A program made the position numbers and the translations under genes. This document shows, piece by piece, positions 34,252-48,002 of a stretch of DNA of 64,000 nucleotides; the stretch's first letter is position 1; each line of letters starts with the position of its first letter. Where the stretch lies: contig ML677328.1 of NCBI GenBank assembly GCA_007922305.1, positions 7,152,540 to 7,216,539 on the forward strand, read 5' to 3'. This DNA is from Dermatemys mawii. Its lineage: Eukaryota; Chordata; Testudines; Dermatemydidae. The notes beneath the pieces are model-generated. The model was not told the DNA's origin. It worked only from the letters and a program-made list of their open reading frames with translations, and did not search any database.

Positions 34252-35884
34252 TATCATGATATCATTAATGTGTCCACACAGCAGTTCTTGGTTGGGGGCT
34301 GCCCCAAACTTCTTTTGGTCTCAATCAAATCATTTGAGACAAGACACTATAATATGATGGGGTTACACATCAGGCTCAACTATTACAGGAAGTTACATCA
34401 GATAATTTTATGATGTTTGAAAGATTTTGAGATGAAGTGTTGGCAGCTCTAAATGAGAAATGCATTAGACCTGCTATCAATTAGCTTTACTGTGTAAAAT
34501 ATAACTCAATACTAGGAGGTGAAGGGGAACTAGCTATGTGAGTGATTCTGTTCTAGAGAACAGAGATTAGGGTAGTTCACAGAGCAGGTGTAGGGCATTA
34601 AATTCCCTGAATGTTTTAGCCTTCTCCTTGTGTCATACCCTGTGGACAACTTGGAGAAAAGCTTGCCAGCACATCTTAAGTATCTGAAAGTTACCACAGT
34701 CTCCTTTTGACATCAAGTGCCCAGCTGTGAATCATGATCTACAGCTCTTGAGAGCCAAGGGTGAGTGGTCATCATCTGGCCTCTTGGGTACCTGGGGATC
34801 GTTTTTTCTTTTCCTTGCTACAGAGAATCCTCTATGCTGGGTGTTTACTGTTCTGAAAAGGTAACAACGAGCCCTGTGCTGCTCATGCTCCCTCAGTTGA
34901 GATCAGGGTGGTGGTTGTTGTTTTGGTCATCTTACAAGACCTTACATAGCTGCACTCTAGGAATTTAACACTGTTCAGCTGATGGTGCTATACAGAATTT
35001 GGATATTTCATAAAAGCAAAGACCTGCATTTTCACATAAATATGACTAGCCCAGGAGAGAGCAGGAAATGCCAATACATTACAAATGGATACCCTATAAC
35101 ATTAAGGAATTTGAAATATTCATATGAATATTTGCTAATTCCACCCCAGGAAAATTTATTTCCTTCTCTTTAGAATATAGATTGCTGCAGCTGATGATTA
35201 TTCATCCTTCCCATTAGAAAGGGAAGCAAGGGTGACTTGTAAAATAGTCATGATAAATGGTACTAAGAGAGCTTTGGAAAACCTGCCATGTAAGCAAGTT
35301 CTCTCTTCATGGTGTCTGTTTCTTAAGTACTACTCCCCAGGTTCTACTATCTGCTGGAGGAGTCTTCTCTCTGCCCTCTCTCTGGCAGCTTCCTTTCTCC
35401 TCAGGAGCTCATCCTCACACAGAAGTAACCTTTAGTCATGCATAGGGCTTTCCCTGCCTAATTAAATGCCTCCCAGTTACTAAGCGAGTTAATTACTCAG
35501 AGGTGAACCTGAGCTGCCTTATTCTGCTTGTGGAGCCTTTCAGAGGTAGGCTGAGCCCTTGACTCCAAAAGGGCCAGCTTCTCTCTGAAAGGATTTCATA
35601 ACAAAGAAATAGAAAGTTTTTTTAAAAAGGGAGGTCACACAAGTTCTCAGTGTATACATAATCTAACTCTCTAAATTGTTCACCAGCACTGCCCTGACAG
35701 GCGCACCATGGCCCACCTACATGCATGAGGTCATGTCCCTTCTGGTCAGTCATTAGTCCTGATGATATAATTGGTTCTTTGCTCATTAGTGCTAAAATTG
35801 TATAATACCAGTTCAAACTCTCCAAACTCTAGGGATCTCATAAATTATCCCTCCACCTACTCTCCCATGCTGTGTTAGAGCATT
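34252..35884. other. intronic sequence, no recognised feature
   Basis: No gene or clear repeat. Open frames of 60-67 codons appear random. Confidence 0.5.
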
Positions 35885-36110
35885 ACAGAAGAGGACTGAA
35901 AATCAAGAATGCTGCGTTCTATATTCCTGACTCTGCTACTGACAAATTGTGACTTTAGGAAAGTCACCTAACTCAGGAAAGTCACCTAACTCCCCCTGTG
36001 CCACAGTTCACCCACATATTAAGGGGAAATGTCCTTTATTTTCTGAAAGGAATGCTATTACTTATACAATTCTTCAAAGATCCTCAGATAAAAAGTGCTA
36101 CATAAGTGCA
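35885..36110 (+). mobile_element. MIR-type SINE with internal 18-bp duplication
   Basis: TTCCTGACTCTGCTACTGAC, TGTGACTTTAGGAAAGTCAC and GATCCTCAGATAAAAAGTGC, then TACATAAGTGCAAG follow the order of the MIR core and tail. AGGAAAGTCACCTAACTC occurs twice in tandem (35957-35974 and 35975-35992), a local duplication. Confidence 0.75.
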
Positions 36111-38157
<2,047 letters not shown>

Positions 38158-38575
38158 TCAGTTGTGACCAAAATTTGTTACTATCTGAAGGCTGTTTGAT
38201 TAAAGAAATGTTGAGGTTTCAGTCCAGTTCCCAGCAGCTAAGTGACCATATCCCCAAAACCACTGCCACAACTGATGCTGGTTGATCCTGTTTACAGACC
38301 CAGCAAATGTGCTAGGAATTGAATGTGAACTGAAAATAATTTGCCCTCAGGGATGAGGCACGCTATCTGAGATAAGCTTGGTCTCTTCCAGTTCAGTGTA
38401 TAAATGAAGGACTTCAATCCCCACAGCTATTAATTGGGCACCTTTCACCTGTGCTAAATTCACACAGTGTAGATGTGTGTATAAGAGAGAATCAATGCAG
38501 TGCCTATTTTACTTCCTTAACATTTCTAATGAACCCTCTGGTCCTGGCAAAAGATAATTTTATGGTGAAGACAAT

Positions 38576-38880
38576 GGATTGAGACTGAGGAGATCTGTCA
38601 TCATTTCTCAGCTCTGTCACTGATTCCATGCATGACCTTGGACAGGTCACTTGCTAACAGATTTTCATAAATGCACTACTCTCATTTAGGCACCAACATG
38701 GAGTGGCCAGGTTTTCAAAGATGCTCAAAGAGAGCTGCTGGGTACCAAGCATATTTGAAAATCTGGCTATTTGTCTTAATTCCATATCTGTAAAATGGGA
38801 ATAGTAATCCCCTGCTTCAGAAGGATACTATGAGAATAAATTGATTAATACTTGTGAGGTGCTCAGAAGCTGTGGTGATT
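38576..38880 (+). mobile_element. MIR-type SINE split by a palindromic repeat
   Basis: The left part has TCAGCTCTGTCACTGATTCC and GACCTTGGACAGGTCACTTG (MIR core), and the right part resumes at TTGTCTTAATTCCATATCTG and TAAAATGGGAATAGTAATCC. Between them (38659-38764) sits an unrelated inverted repeat, so the MIR is older. The element lies about 470 bp from the GRID2 acceptor, inside the upstream intron. Confidence 0.75.
38659..38764. repeat. 106-bp palindromic repeat inserted in a MIR
   Basis: AGATTTTCATAAATGC at the left end faces GCATATTTGAAAATCT at the right end (14 of 16 positions complementary). The interior contains TTTAGGCACCAACATG. It belongs to the GATTTTCA-ended palindromic group also seen at 20535 and 61070. 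Confidence 0.7.
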
Positions 38881-39641
38881 GGAACCAGAGAAGTATCTAG
38901 ATGGAAAATTTGTTTCAGTGACCCTTAATACAGGACTCTTTTAAAGAGAAGCATGGCTCTACAGGTACATTTCCCCTGCATTAAAATAAAACCAAACCAA
39001 CCACAGTAGCAGCAATGTGTTTCATTGTCAAGACTGACCACGACTGGCATATCACAATACCATTCCAATGAGAGATCCACTTACACCACACTAATGGAAA
39101 GATTTCTTCCTTAAGTTATACTAATGAAAAATTATATGCCTTGCCCACTGTTGCTGTCGAATCTGCTAGGTTGTAGGCAAATCTTCCATGGACAGCCTAT
39201 TTTACCAGTGATTGCAGCTGTGTTAACGTAGTTTTCTTGGTCAGAGTTTTAGCCAAACAATTAAATGATTGTGTTTCTGAAGATTATTTTATCTTCCAGG
39301 GTGATGGAGTACTTGGAAGTATGATTGACTAGCCCTGGTTTTCTGGCATTACTTGAGGCACTTTAGTTGTCTGTGTGAAGCACTTGGGCTAGCAGATGTG
39401 AATCACCATAATTATGACTGAATCTGCAATTGTAATTGCCATCCAGATACAAAACCTTTGTTAACCTGCCAGGACATATCACTCCTCACAGAAGCAGAGC
39501 TATTAATACTAGGTTGCCCACTAGTCCAAGATATAAATGGCACTGGCACATTGAATATAATTAGCTTTAACTAGAGAGGAACCTACATTCTGTCCCACTC
39601 CTCAGCTGGGTCCATATCTTGAACTGATCCGTAGCGCTTGC
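38881..39641. other. intronic sequence, no recognised feature
   Basis: No gene or clear repeat. Confidence 0.5.
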
Positions 39642-39885
39642 TTACACAAAAATGTAGCAGCTGTTGAACTTAAAGCTGCGCGGATATTCTTATTTTGGTT
39701 TATACCAAATTTATTTTGGTTTACCTAAAAAAAATTAGGAAAAGATTTAACTAATCTGAAATAATTCTCATTTAATCCAAAATAAGAGGATTTGCACCTG
39801 TTTGATTAAAATTGAAAAAAAAAAACCCTCACTGATTTAAATTAAACCACTACAATTTTGGGACGTAAAGAAGGCCGTAGTATCT
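39642..39885. repeat. degraded AT-rich element, possible relative of 33999-34251
   Basis: GCTTGCTTACACAAAAATGT at the left and AAACCACTACAATTTTGGGA near the right, with TTTGGTTTATACCAAATTTA and GATTTAACTAATCTG inside, resemble the composition of the palindromic MITE at 33999-34251. The match is weak. Confidence 0.35.
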
Positions 39886-40374
39886 AAACACAAGCATTAC
39901 TCCTATAAGGAGAGAATATATCCCACGTCATATCCATTCATTTAGCAACTTCCTACATTAAATTACACACATAAATTACGTTAAAAGATCACTACTAAGG
40001 TTATAAAGTCAAACACTCAAAAGTTAGGAAATGCCAGACATAAGGTTGCCTTCTTTTTGTTTGTAATCTCCTAGGCGTTTAATAAGCTGAACTCTGTCCC
40101 AGAAATTCCATCATGTGACATCATATTGACACCCACATGGTTCATTAGCAGAGTTGGAGCCTTTAGATCCACTGTACTAGCCTTTGCCACTTGACTTAAA
40201 GGAGTAACTGACAGCAACAATAGGCTGTCATCCTCTGTGTGGGTCAGTGCTAGAGAAAGATGAGACATGCACTTTGCCAGTGGTTTTTCACAGATATTTG
40301 CTGAGCAGTGGAATGATGAAACTCAGAAATTTTGGGTTCCATGCTATGGGCTGGAAAGGATTTTGCTCTAATGC
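39886..40374. other. intronic sequence, no recognised feature
   Basis: Nothing recognised. Confidence 0.5.
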
Positions 40375-41345
40375 AGGGTTTCTCCACTTGAATCATGACT
40401 CAGAACTGGGTCACTAGAATGTGTCAAAGGATCACAGAACTGGCTTTGCTCAGCTCCCTGCTCCAGGAGCTGTGCCCTGATGCATGGGGTCATAGTGCCA
40501 CTCAGATATGGCCCAGCCACTCTTACATCATGATGGCAGGGGGGCAGATTGGCTAAATTTGAGTCAGTGGTGCTGTGACCCCATGCACCAGGTCACAATA
40601 CCAGTCTCACCAATATGGCCTGGCCAGCCTTGCCATTAGGTCAATGCCTGAAGCGGGGAGCCAAACCCAAGCAGCCTCACAGGAGAGGAGATGGGAGGTT
40701 GTGATTGGTGTTACATTCCCCAGTAAGTACTGGTTCCCTGATATATCCTCTGCCCTGCAGCCAGGTGACACTCCACCTTCCATGCCCCCTGTCCCGCAAC
40801 CCCCACTCCCCACCTTGGGTCCCTCGATGTATCTCCAATCCCAAAGCTGTGTGACTCCCCCTCTGTCCATCCTGGCCTCCACCATCACAGATTTTCCCGC
40901 ACTGAAACCCCCAACCCCTCCACACCCAACTCCTTTCCCCAGCTCCCCCACATATCTCACAGGAACCCAAATCCCCCATCCCTTACACTCTGCCCCCTAT
41001 GAATCCTGTGAGGGGGCTGTATGGATTTTTTTGGGGGGAGTTATCAGCTTGCCACCTCTCCCCGACTGCTCTGTTCCCCACCCCCCGTATCCTTTCTCCA
41101 GTCTCCCACTTCACTCCCACACCCCTCTGTCCTGATCTACGCTCACAGCTCCATCTGTATTTGTATTAGGCATCACCTACCTCCAAGCTGCATGGGTCAA
41201 ACAGCAGAAGCACTGAGAGCACAGCACAGGAGAGAGAGGGCTCCCTGTTTTCAGTTCTGGTGCCTGGCCCTGGCCTGGCCGGTGGTAGCTCAGAGCTGAA
41301 ACCACAGGGAAATTCTGGAGCACGCCCAGTGCAGATGGGAATTTA
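40375..41345. repeat. GC-rich composite dispersed repeat with C-rich stretch
   Basis: Starts near CAGGGTTTCTCCACTTG, a possible hAT-like end, then carries the module shared with 25262 (GCTGTGACCCCATGCACCAG at 40570), and from 40780 to 41130 a C-rich stretch with loosely repeated CCCCACTCCCC-like units. Composition and layout (module with AGTAAG, then C-rich tandem) parallel the element at 9188-9945. A 186-codon open frame at 40575-41135 is Pro/Ser-rich and an artefact of this composition. No matching right end or duplication was found. Confidence 0.5.
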
Positions 41346-44300
41346 GTCTGCAAAGCTCTAGCAAGTCTCTGCTGAGCATATACAAACTGTAATGTTTTAA
41401 AGGCTTAAAACTTGGCAAATTTGGGTAAGTTTTCACAGAGATGGCAAAGGACATTCCTTACACAAAGGTTACCTCCATACCAAATTTTGAAGTCCCTGCT
41501 CCAAATCATAGGGGCAGTACAGCTTTTCAAAGAAAACATCATTAGAATTTTTGACCTTAGGCAAAGCAATGTATTTTTCTCATGTTGTTTTGGAAATAGC
41601 TGACATGTTTTGGCTGAAATTTTCCAAAAACATTCAGCCTGAGGCAGACTACATCATGGGAAATATCATCCAAAATGATCAAAGTTTTGTCAAAGTTATA
41701 AACAACCAAAGACAGGCATTTATAATGGGAAATGCCAAACTTAACATGTGGTGCTAACAGTTCTATCTATACTACTCCATTGGGGGTATTGCATCCAAAG
41801 AAAATTGCACTGCAACCATTCAAGGCACTTACTTCTGTTTAATATCTTTTTACCATCCAGGGAACTTACTCATGCTTAATGCCTTTCTTTTCCTTTCCCA
41901 CGTATTCTCCTCAGACTCATGCATACTCTCAGGATATAATTTATGTTATGCTAAATTTGTCCCTCTGCAATGTATAGGTGCACCACTTTCCTCAACTGGA
42001 TGGAATGTCAGACTTGCTCAAATCTATATGATTATGTTCTCAATGAGCGGTTAAATACAACACAAAGTATAGACCTGTCATCTCTAAAGTGCATGTGATT
42101 CAGTCACCCTCTAATTGCTGCAGCCTATAAGCCATAAAAGTACTTCCCTAGCATGAACTCTTTCAGAGTTACCACTGAAATTGTTCAAGAAATACTGAAC
42201 CAATGTTCAGGTTCAAGAAATGCTGAACCACATTTGAACACTAGGGGTAAAGACCTTGCCAGCAACTGTTCTTCTGCTCCCTATTTCTCTTGTGGAGTTT
42301 GGGTTAGTTGCCTTTTCTCTGATGGTTCACATCCTCCATGTCCCTCTCTGCCACCTTCCAGTGATGATACCACCACTGAAAGCTGCAAGTCCAGCAGTTG
42401 TTTTAACTAACTGGTCCCGCAATGAGATTGCCAGATGAGATCTCAGAGCCAGGTAGGAAATGGTTTTCCTATCTTGTGAGAATTCGAGATTTTAAAAAAT
42501 ATTCCCAATTCAAATCAGGATGAAAAGTCAAAATCTTTCTTTAACTAATAATTAGCTCACATTATTAAATGGAAAGTCATTTTTTATTTTGAAAATATCA
42601 AAATGCAACATTTAAATAATTTTGAAACTTTTCAAAATTGTTTTGAAATGGGAAATTTAGTAGGAACGGGTTGTTCCTACAAAGACTTTCAATATAGACA
42701 AATTGGCTTTTTCCCCCAATGTAAAATATTTCATCAAAAATTTTCCTATCAGCTCTACTAGATTCTTCATTGACTTGCTATCCCATTGGTCTCTCTGGGT
42801 GCTTGGCGAATCATGATACTTTTCTCCTGACTCCTCTCCCTGGTTCCACTCTGTATTTCCATATCATAGTAGGCAATCACATTGTAAAATTGAGATGAAT
42901 TCACTAGATGTACAGAGACAACAGTAATAAATAATGGCTAAGTAAAAAGTAAACAGAACATAAAGAGACCATCTGGGGCCAGGCAGCCCAAAAGAGGATT
43001 AAAACCCAAGTCAGCATATTAAATTACACCATGTCATTACATCATTTAGATCGCAGCTTGACAACCTAGATGATATTTGTGAAGACTGTTTACAATTAAA
43101 ACTACTGAAACGTCATGATAGATGTTTGTTTGTGAGATGTAGTGCACAAGAGTCTCTTACATTTGGGACACATTCTTGTACATGCAAAATCAATCTCCTC
43201 TGAACTAAACACAGGAGGGCTGGAGAGGAACAATTTTAGTTTAATGCTGTAGAGCTGGAGGAATTTTCTTCTTTTTAACAACTAAGATTTTGGAGCAGAG
43301 AGGGAACCGGACTGTCCATGGAGATTGCATGAATGCGGGGAGGAGGACAGGGTATAAGGAACTCTCTTTCACACCCTTTATGACCTGCACAAAAGCCAGG
43401 GCAATTATAGCCCTGGGGTTTGAGGATGTGTAGGAATTTCTCCATCTGGACTCCACTTGGGTTGCAAATCATCTCAGGGGGACCAGGGAGCAGTGGGGAA
43501 AAGATGAAGTTACAGCCTAAAGAATAGTATAGCTTGCAGGCTCCCTCTGAGTGCCCGGGAGCTGTTGGCACTATCCATCCCAAGGGTGGGCTGGCTCTGC
43601 CCGCTACCAATGTACTTAAAGGTATAATCTGAGTAAGAAAGAAAGAGAACGCTGTCTTCAGCAGTGAGGCTCTGTGGGAGTAGCACACCCTAGTCTGGAA
43701 GGCAGCCAAGTAAGACATGCAAGACTAAAGAATCACGAGAGGACCATCTCATAAGGAGATCATGAGTGAGGGAAATAGGAGTGAGGAGCAGAAGTCCAGG
43801 AGAGGGAAAGTGAAGACGCAAGGGGTATGCATAATTCCTGGAGAGGCCTGGAATGGATTTTTAGGAACAGAAAAATTAAGAAGAGGTGGCTGAATTAGGA
43901 GGAAGAGAATCTGTTCATAGGGAAAACTATTTTGACAGACAGTGGATGGTAGTTGGAGGCAAAGTTTGGGTAGGTCAAGCCCTGTTTTGTCTTAATCTAC
44001 CCTTGAAGATTTGTACTGAATGGAAGAGAGTTGTGTGTTTCTAAGCAGGCTAAAATCCCACTCAGTTACTTCAAAAAGGTTCCTCTGTTTAGGTCCCTTC
44101 ACTGTCAAAGCCATTCATGGTAAAAAATGAGAAAATACAAAGAGTGCAAAAACATTTCTAGTCAACAAAAAGCATGATGAAGTGAAGAGATGCAAATAAA
44201 TAACAAAATCCCTGGACCAAACCCAAGTCTCAGTCACTAGCAAAACTTGTCACCATTACAATTTGGGTTCCAGCAGGGACTTCATGATTCATGTCTAGCA

Positions 44301-45147
44301 TCTGGGAGTGTCCCAGGCTGTACATGCAGTGGCTACCACTCTTTACGGGACACAGAAATAAGACATTGAGGAGACATACGAAGTCACCTGTCTACACACA
44401 AATAAGTGTTGTTCCATACAGCACAGTGCATTTTGTTGCATTATTTGTCCCAAGCAATAGCGCTTTCCTCACCTCCTTTAGGAGACTATTCCTTAGCCGA
44501 GTAGGTCTATGAGAAATTTTTTCTTGATACTTAGCATAAATATTTCATTTCTTCCTTCTTCAGTCTTCTGCTGTTTTCACCTTTCTTTCATCACTTCTAG
44601 TTATTTCTCTTGTGTCACTCTAAATAATATTTCTACGTCTTTGGAGATGAAATTTTTCAAATATTATAGGCTGTAATCATGTCTCCACCATTTCGCTTAT
44701 CACTTAGCCAAGCTAGATATAGTTAGTAACTTCTCAGACTCACACAGTACATCTTCATGGGTATTTTTCTCTCTCAATATGGGGAGATTTTAAACACAGG
44801 AAAAATAAGAAAAATGAAGATGAGATCTAGATCTGAGAACAGAGTTCTGACAGAGCACAGTGTACTGTATCTGGAATGCCAATTATATGCTGTGTGTCTA
44901 TGTACCTACTATATGGGAAGTTGAGGAGGTGGGGGCTGGCAAAATGAATGAAAAAGGAAGTAGATTCTAGAACAAAATTATAATGAAAAGTCCCATAGCC
45001 TCACCACTGAGATGAGTGTAGATTCTCTAGCTTTCCCACAGGCATGTTGCAGATTCTCCTCTCTGAGACACATGATAAATAGCAAAACCCCCAGGCTCCA
45101 CATCATGACAAAAAGCTAAGGAACAACAATTAGTTTTAGGGACTAAA
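41346..45147. other. intronic sequence with possible old repeats
   Basis: 41346-41760 (AAGTCCCTGCTCCAAATCAT, CATGGGAAATATCATCC) may be an old dispersed repeat but I cannot name it. 42480-42770 is rich in TTTGAAA/TTTCAAAATG words and resembles the block at 50880-51060. A 147-codon minus-strand frame at 43275-43718 shows no domain. No gene seen. Confidence 0.4.
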
Positions 45148-45860
45148 TACAGTGGAGTCGCATTATAGGCGCATTTAACATGTGCGAATTCAACTATACG
45201 CGCTCCGCAAGAGAAAAATTAAAAAGTGCTGAGTGGGGCTGGGGCTGGTATCCCAGACTGGCATCCCAGACTGGCAGTGGGCTGAGTGGCTCAGCCCACT
45301 GCCGGCCTGGGGTTCCATTCATCCAGGTCGGCAGAAGGCCGAGCGGGGCTGGCGGCCGGGATCCCGATTGGCAAGGGGTCAGCAGCCAGATCCCCAGACC
45401 GTCAGAGGGCTGAGTGGGGCCAGTGGTTGGGACCCCAGACTGGCAGCGGGCTGAGCTGTTCAACCCATTGCCGGTCTGGGTCCTGTCTGCTGGCTCCTGC
45501 CAGCTGGGATCATGGCCACTGGCCCTGCTCAGCCGGCTGCTGGCCTGGGGTCCCGTTCACTCAACTGGCAGTGGGCTGAGTGGGCCTGGTGGTGAGCTGA
45601 GCGGGGCTGGTGGTGAGCTGTGTGGGGCCGGCGGCAGGCTGAGCAGGGCCGGTGGTGAGCTGTGTGGGGCCGGCGGCGGGCTGAGCGGCTCAGTACACTG
45701 CTGGTCTGGGGTCCTGGCCTCCAGCCCTGCTCAGCCTCCTGCTGGCTGAGTGAACAGAACCCCAGGCCGGTGGTGGGCTGAGGGGGGCCGGGGGTGGGCA
45801 AAGCGGCTCAGTCTGCTGCTAGCCTTGGGTCCTGTTCACTCAGTCGGCAGATTATCAAGC
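45148..45860. repeat. GC-rich minisatellite-bearing element
   Basis: The left edge ACAGTGGAGTCGCATTATAG and CGCGCTCCGCAAGAG has the look of a DNA-transposon end (pogo/Tigger-like by inference). From 45236 the sequence is built from degenerate GGCTGAGTGGGGCTGG and CCAGACTGGCAG words, with longer blocks repeating GGCCTGGGGTCC(C/T)GTTCACTCA. Overlapping open frames of 73-111 codons arise only from the GC-rich repetition. Confidence 0.75.
45575..45679. repeat. 21-bp tandem array with a 42-bp higher-order pattern
   Basis: Five consecutive 21-bp units start at 45575, 45596, 45617, 45638 and 45659. Units beginning GCTGAG and ending GGTGGTGA alternate with units beginning GCTGTGTGGGGCCGGCGGC, so the last four form two 42-bp dimers. 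Confidence 0.88.
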
Positions 45861-45874
45861 ACTGAGAGCAAAAT

Positions 45875-45960
45875 TGTTCTCAGTTATACTATGTAAAACT
45901 GGAATAACTCCCTTGAAGTGAACAATATTATTCCAGTTTACACCACTGTAACCGAGAACA
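45875..45960. repeat. 86-bp imperfect palindrome (TGTTCTCAGTTA type)
   Basis: TGTTCTCAGTTATACTATGT and AAAACTGGAATAACT face ATTATTCCAGTTTACACCAC and TGTAACCGAGAACA. The arms pair over most of their length around a centre near CTTGAAGTG. Half-copies occur at 25643-25700 and 58190-58240. Confidence 0.8.
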
Positions 45961-46822
45961 GCTGCTGAAATAAATATGAATTTTGCTGTTGTAATTAATG
46001 ATATAAGTCACAAAAATATAATAACCAGAGTTGACAGGGTAAAGACAAAACAAAAACACAATTTCTAAATTGGAAAAGAAAATGTATTTAGTAATCCTTC
46101 CAAGTTGTCACAGCAAAGCACTGAAAGCAGCAGATCTCTCTGATCACTGACATGCAGCTGAGCCACAGGTAATTGAAACTAATGCCGGTTTCAGCGGGAA
46201 AAAAACTAGAAGGGGAAAAAAGCACAGCGGGATCAGAAAACCACTTGCAATGTGTTACTTTAAAAGGTTAAGAACCATTTCTTCAGAGTGGCACGCTGCC
46301 TTTTTCTTCTTACCTGACAATTTAGGTGGTACAGATATTAGTGAGTAGCATTTTAACTGAACACCAGCAAAGGTCACCTGTAGAAACTACGTGAAAGCAT
46401 CTCAGCCTTTCCCAAGGCATAGATGAACCATAGCAAGTGCCAATCTTATTGAAGGGAAAATTTAAAACACGATGCCACTAAAGACAGCTCCCCACTCTGA
46501 TTTTGTTTAAGTCTCAGGGCAGAATTTGGTCCTGACGTGTGGAGGCACAGTTCCCATTGGCTGTGCTGATCTGCACCAAAAATGAGTTTGGCCACTGGTT
46601 TCTTCTATGCTCCCATTTGAGTCAACTCTAAGAATAGACAATAATTACTTGTGGTTTGTTCTTAAATTCAATTAATCTTAATTTGGGTGGCATGCATTAG
46701 AGCATGAGAAAGTTCCAGGCACTGCTCCTTTTATTTAGGATCTGTATAAAGCACTATAGGAATGCATAACCATCATTCTATGTGCAGATGATGTTTTACT
46801 CAAATGTATTTTTCTGGCCTCT
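45961..46822. other. intronic sequence, no recognised feature
   Basis: Nothing clearly recognised. Confidence 0.5.
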
Positions 46823-46827
46823 TTCAG

Positions 46828-47997
46828 TGTGATGGGATTCTGGGGGGTGTCACCTGGAACTGAGGTATAGCTGAACCCTCTGTGTCACAATCTGGGGTTC
46901 CTCTTGCACTGTGATGTTGTGAGAAACTGCAATGCCCTACAAGCTTGCACTTACACCAGCCTCCACAAGCAGGGACCACACACTCAGCTGTGTTCATGAA
47001 TGCTCCGGCCAGCTACTCATGAACCCACAATAGAGAGGCTACAGCCTAAACACTCCCAGCTCCCCAGCCTGAGACCGCAGAGCTGCACCGTCCTGCCCTA
47101 GTTAAAGCCCACCCAGTTTGAATTTATTATCCAGTCCACCAATTTCATAAAGGAAAGTAAACATGCACTAACCCTTGATCATGAGCTGAGATTTATCCCT
47201 TTTACACTTCAAACAACACACTGCATTTTAAGTAAAATATAAAATAGATGTATTAACTACAGAAAGGTAACTTTTAAGTGATTATCAATGATAGCAAACA
47301 GATCAAAGTAGATTACCATAAGAAATAAAACAAAACACAAACTAAGGTTACAATATTAGCTAGGATATGAATCAGTAATATCTCCCCATGATCAATGATA
47401 CACGCAGTCCACCAAGTTTCCATACACAGGCTAGAAATCTCTTTACCCTGGGACCATCACCTCCCCCGCAAGTTCATTTCTTTTCATCCAGTACTTTCAG
47501 GTGTGTTGATGTCGGGAGAGTGAGGTGCAGTCATTATGTCATTCCCCACTCCCACCCCTTTAATATCTTCTTCCAACTTTCTGGAAAGTTCTTTTGCTGT
47601 GACCTGGGTGAAAAAGTTCCCACTGTGTAGTGCTATCTCTGAGAGGTTTCTATTGTACACAGTTCCTTGTAATACACAGTTCCTTGTAATACACAAGCAC
47701 AAGGGCAATCGTTGTGCTTGTGTGCATTTCCTCAATAAGCCATTAACATTGTTTGGGCTTTCTATTGTTTTACCTGAAAGGCTGCTTGTGGGTGTTCTCA
47801 ACCTCATAACATGTTTCAGTAGCACATGCATAAACAAACTTCATAACTTCATATACAGTGATAGCACATACAATCCAATGAGATGTTAATGTCTATCAGA
47901 TCAAGATTTTTACAATACCACCTCACAAGGCACACTTTGTACAAGACATACCATAATTATATGACTGAGGAATACAGAGATACCAGGGTGCGTCACA
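46828..47997. mobile_element. probable solo LTR, 1170 bp
   Basis: The left end TGTGATGGGATTC and right end GGTGCGTCACA give TG...CA ends with inverted tips (TGTGATG against TGTGACG). Flanks are TTCAG (46823-46827) and CTCAG (47998-48002), a 5-bp duplication with one mismatch, or an exact 4-bp TCAG. The left tip resembles the start of the LTR at 30475 (TGTGATGGGA). AATAAA-like signals occur on both strands, so orientation is open. TACACAGTTCCTTGTAA is tandemly duplicated at 47656-47689. Open frames of 117 codons on both strands around 47484-47889 have no recognisable domain. Confidence 0.7.
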
Positions 47998-48002
47998 CTC
48001 AG

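Noticed and set aside
40575..41135. 186-codon open frame, longest in the window
   Set aside because: Pro/Ser/Thr-rich translation of a C-rich repeat block; the opposite strand is open too; no start context, splice sites or domain.
43275..43718. 147-codon minus-strand frame
   Set aside because: No domain, no homolog recognised, no flanking splice or promoter evidence.
45180..45801. Several overlapping 70-111 codon frames
   Set aside because: Produced by a 21-bp-period minisatellite, whose length is a multiple of three and keeps frames open.
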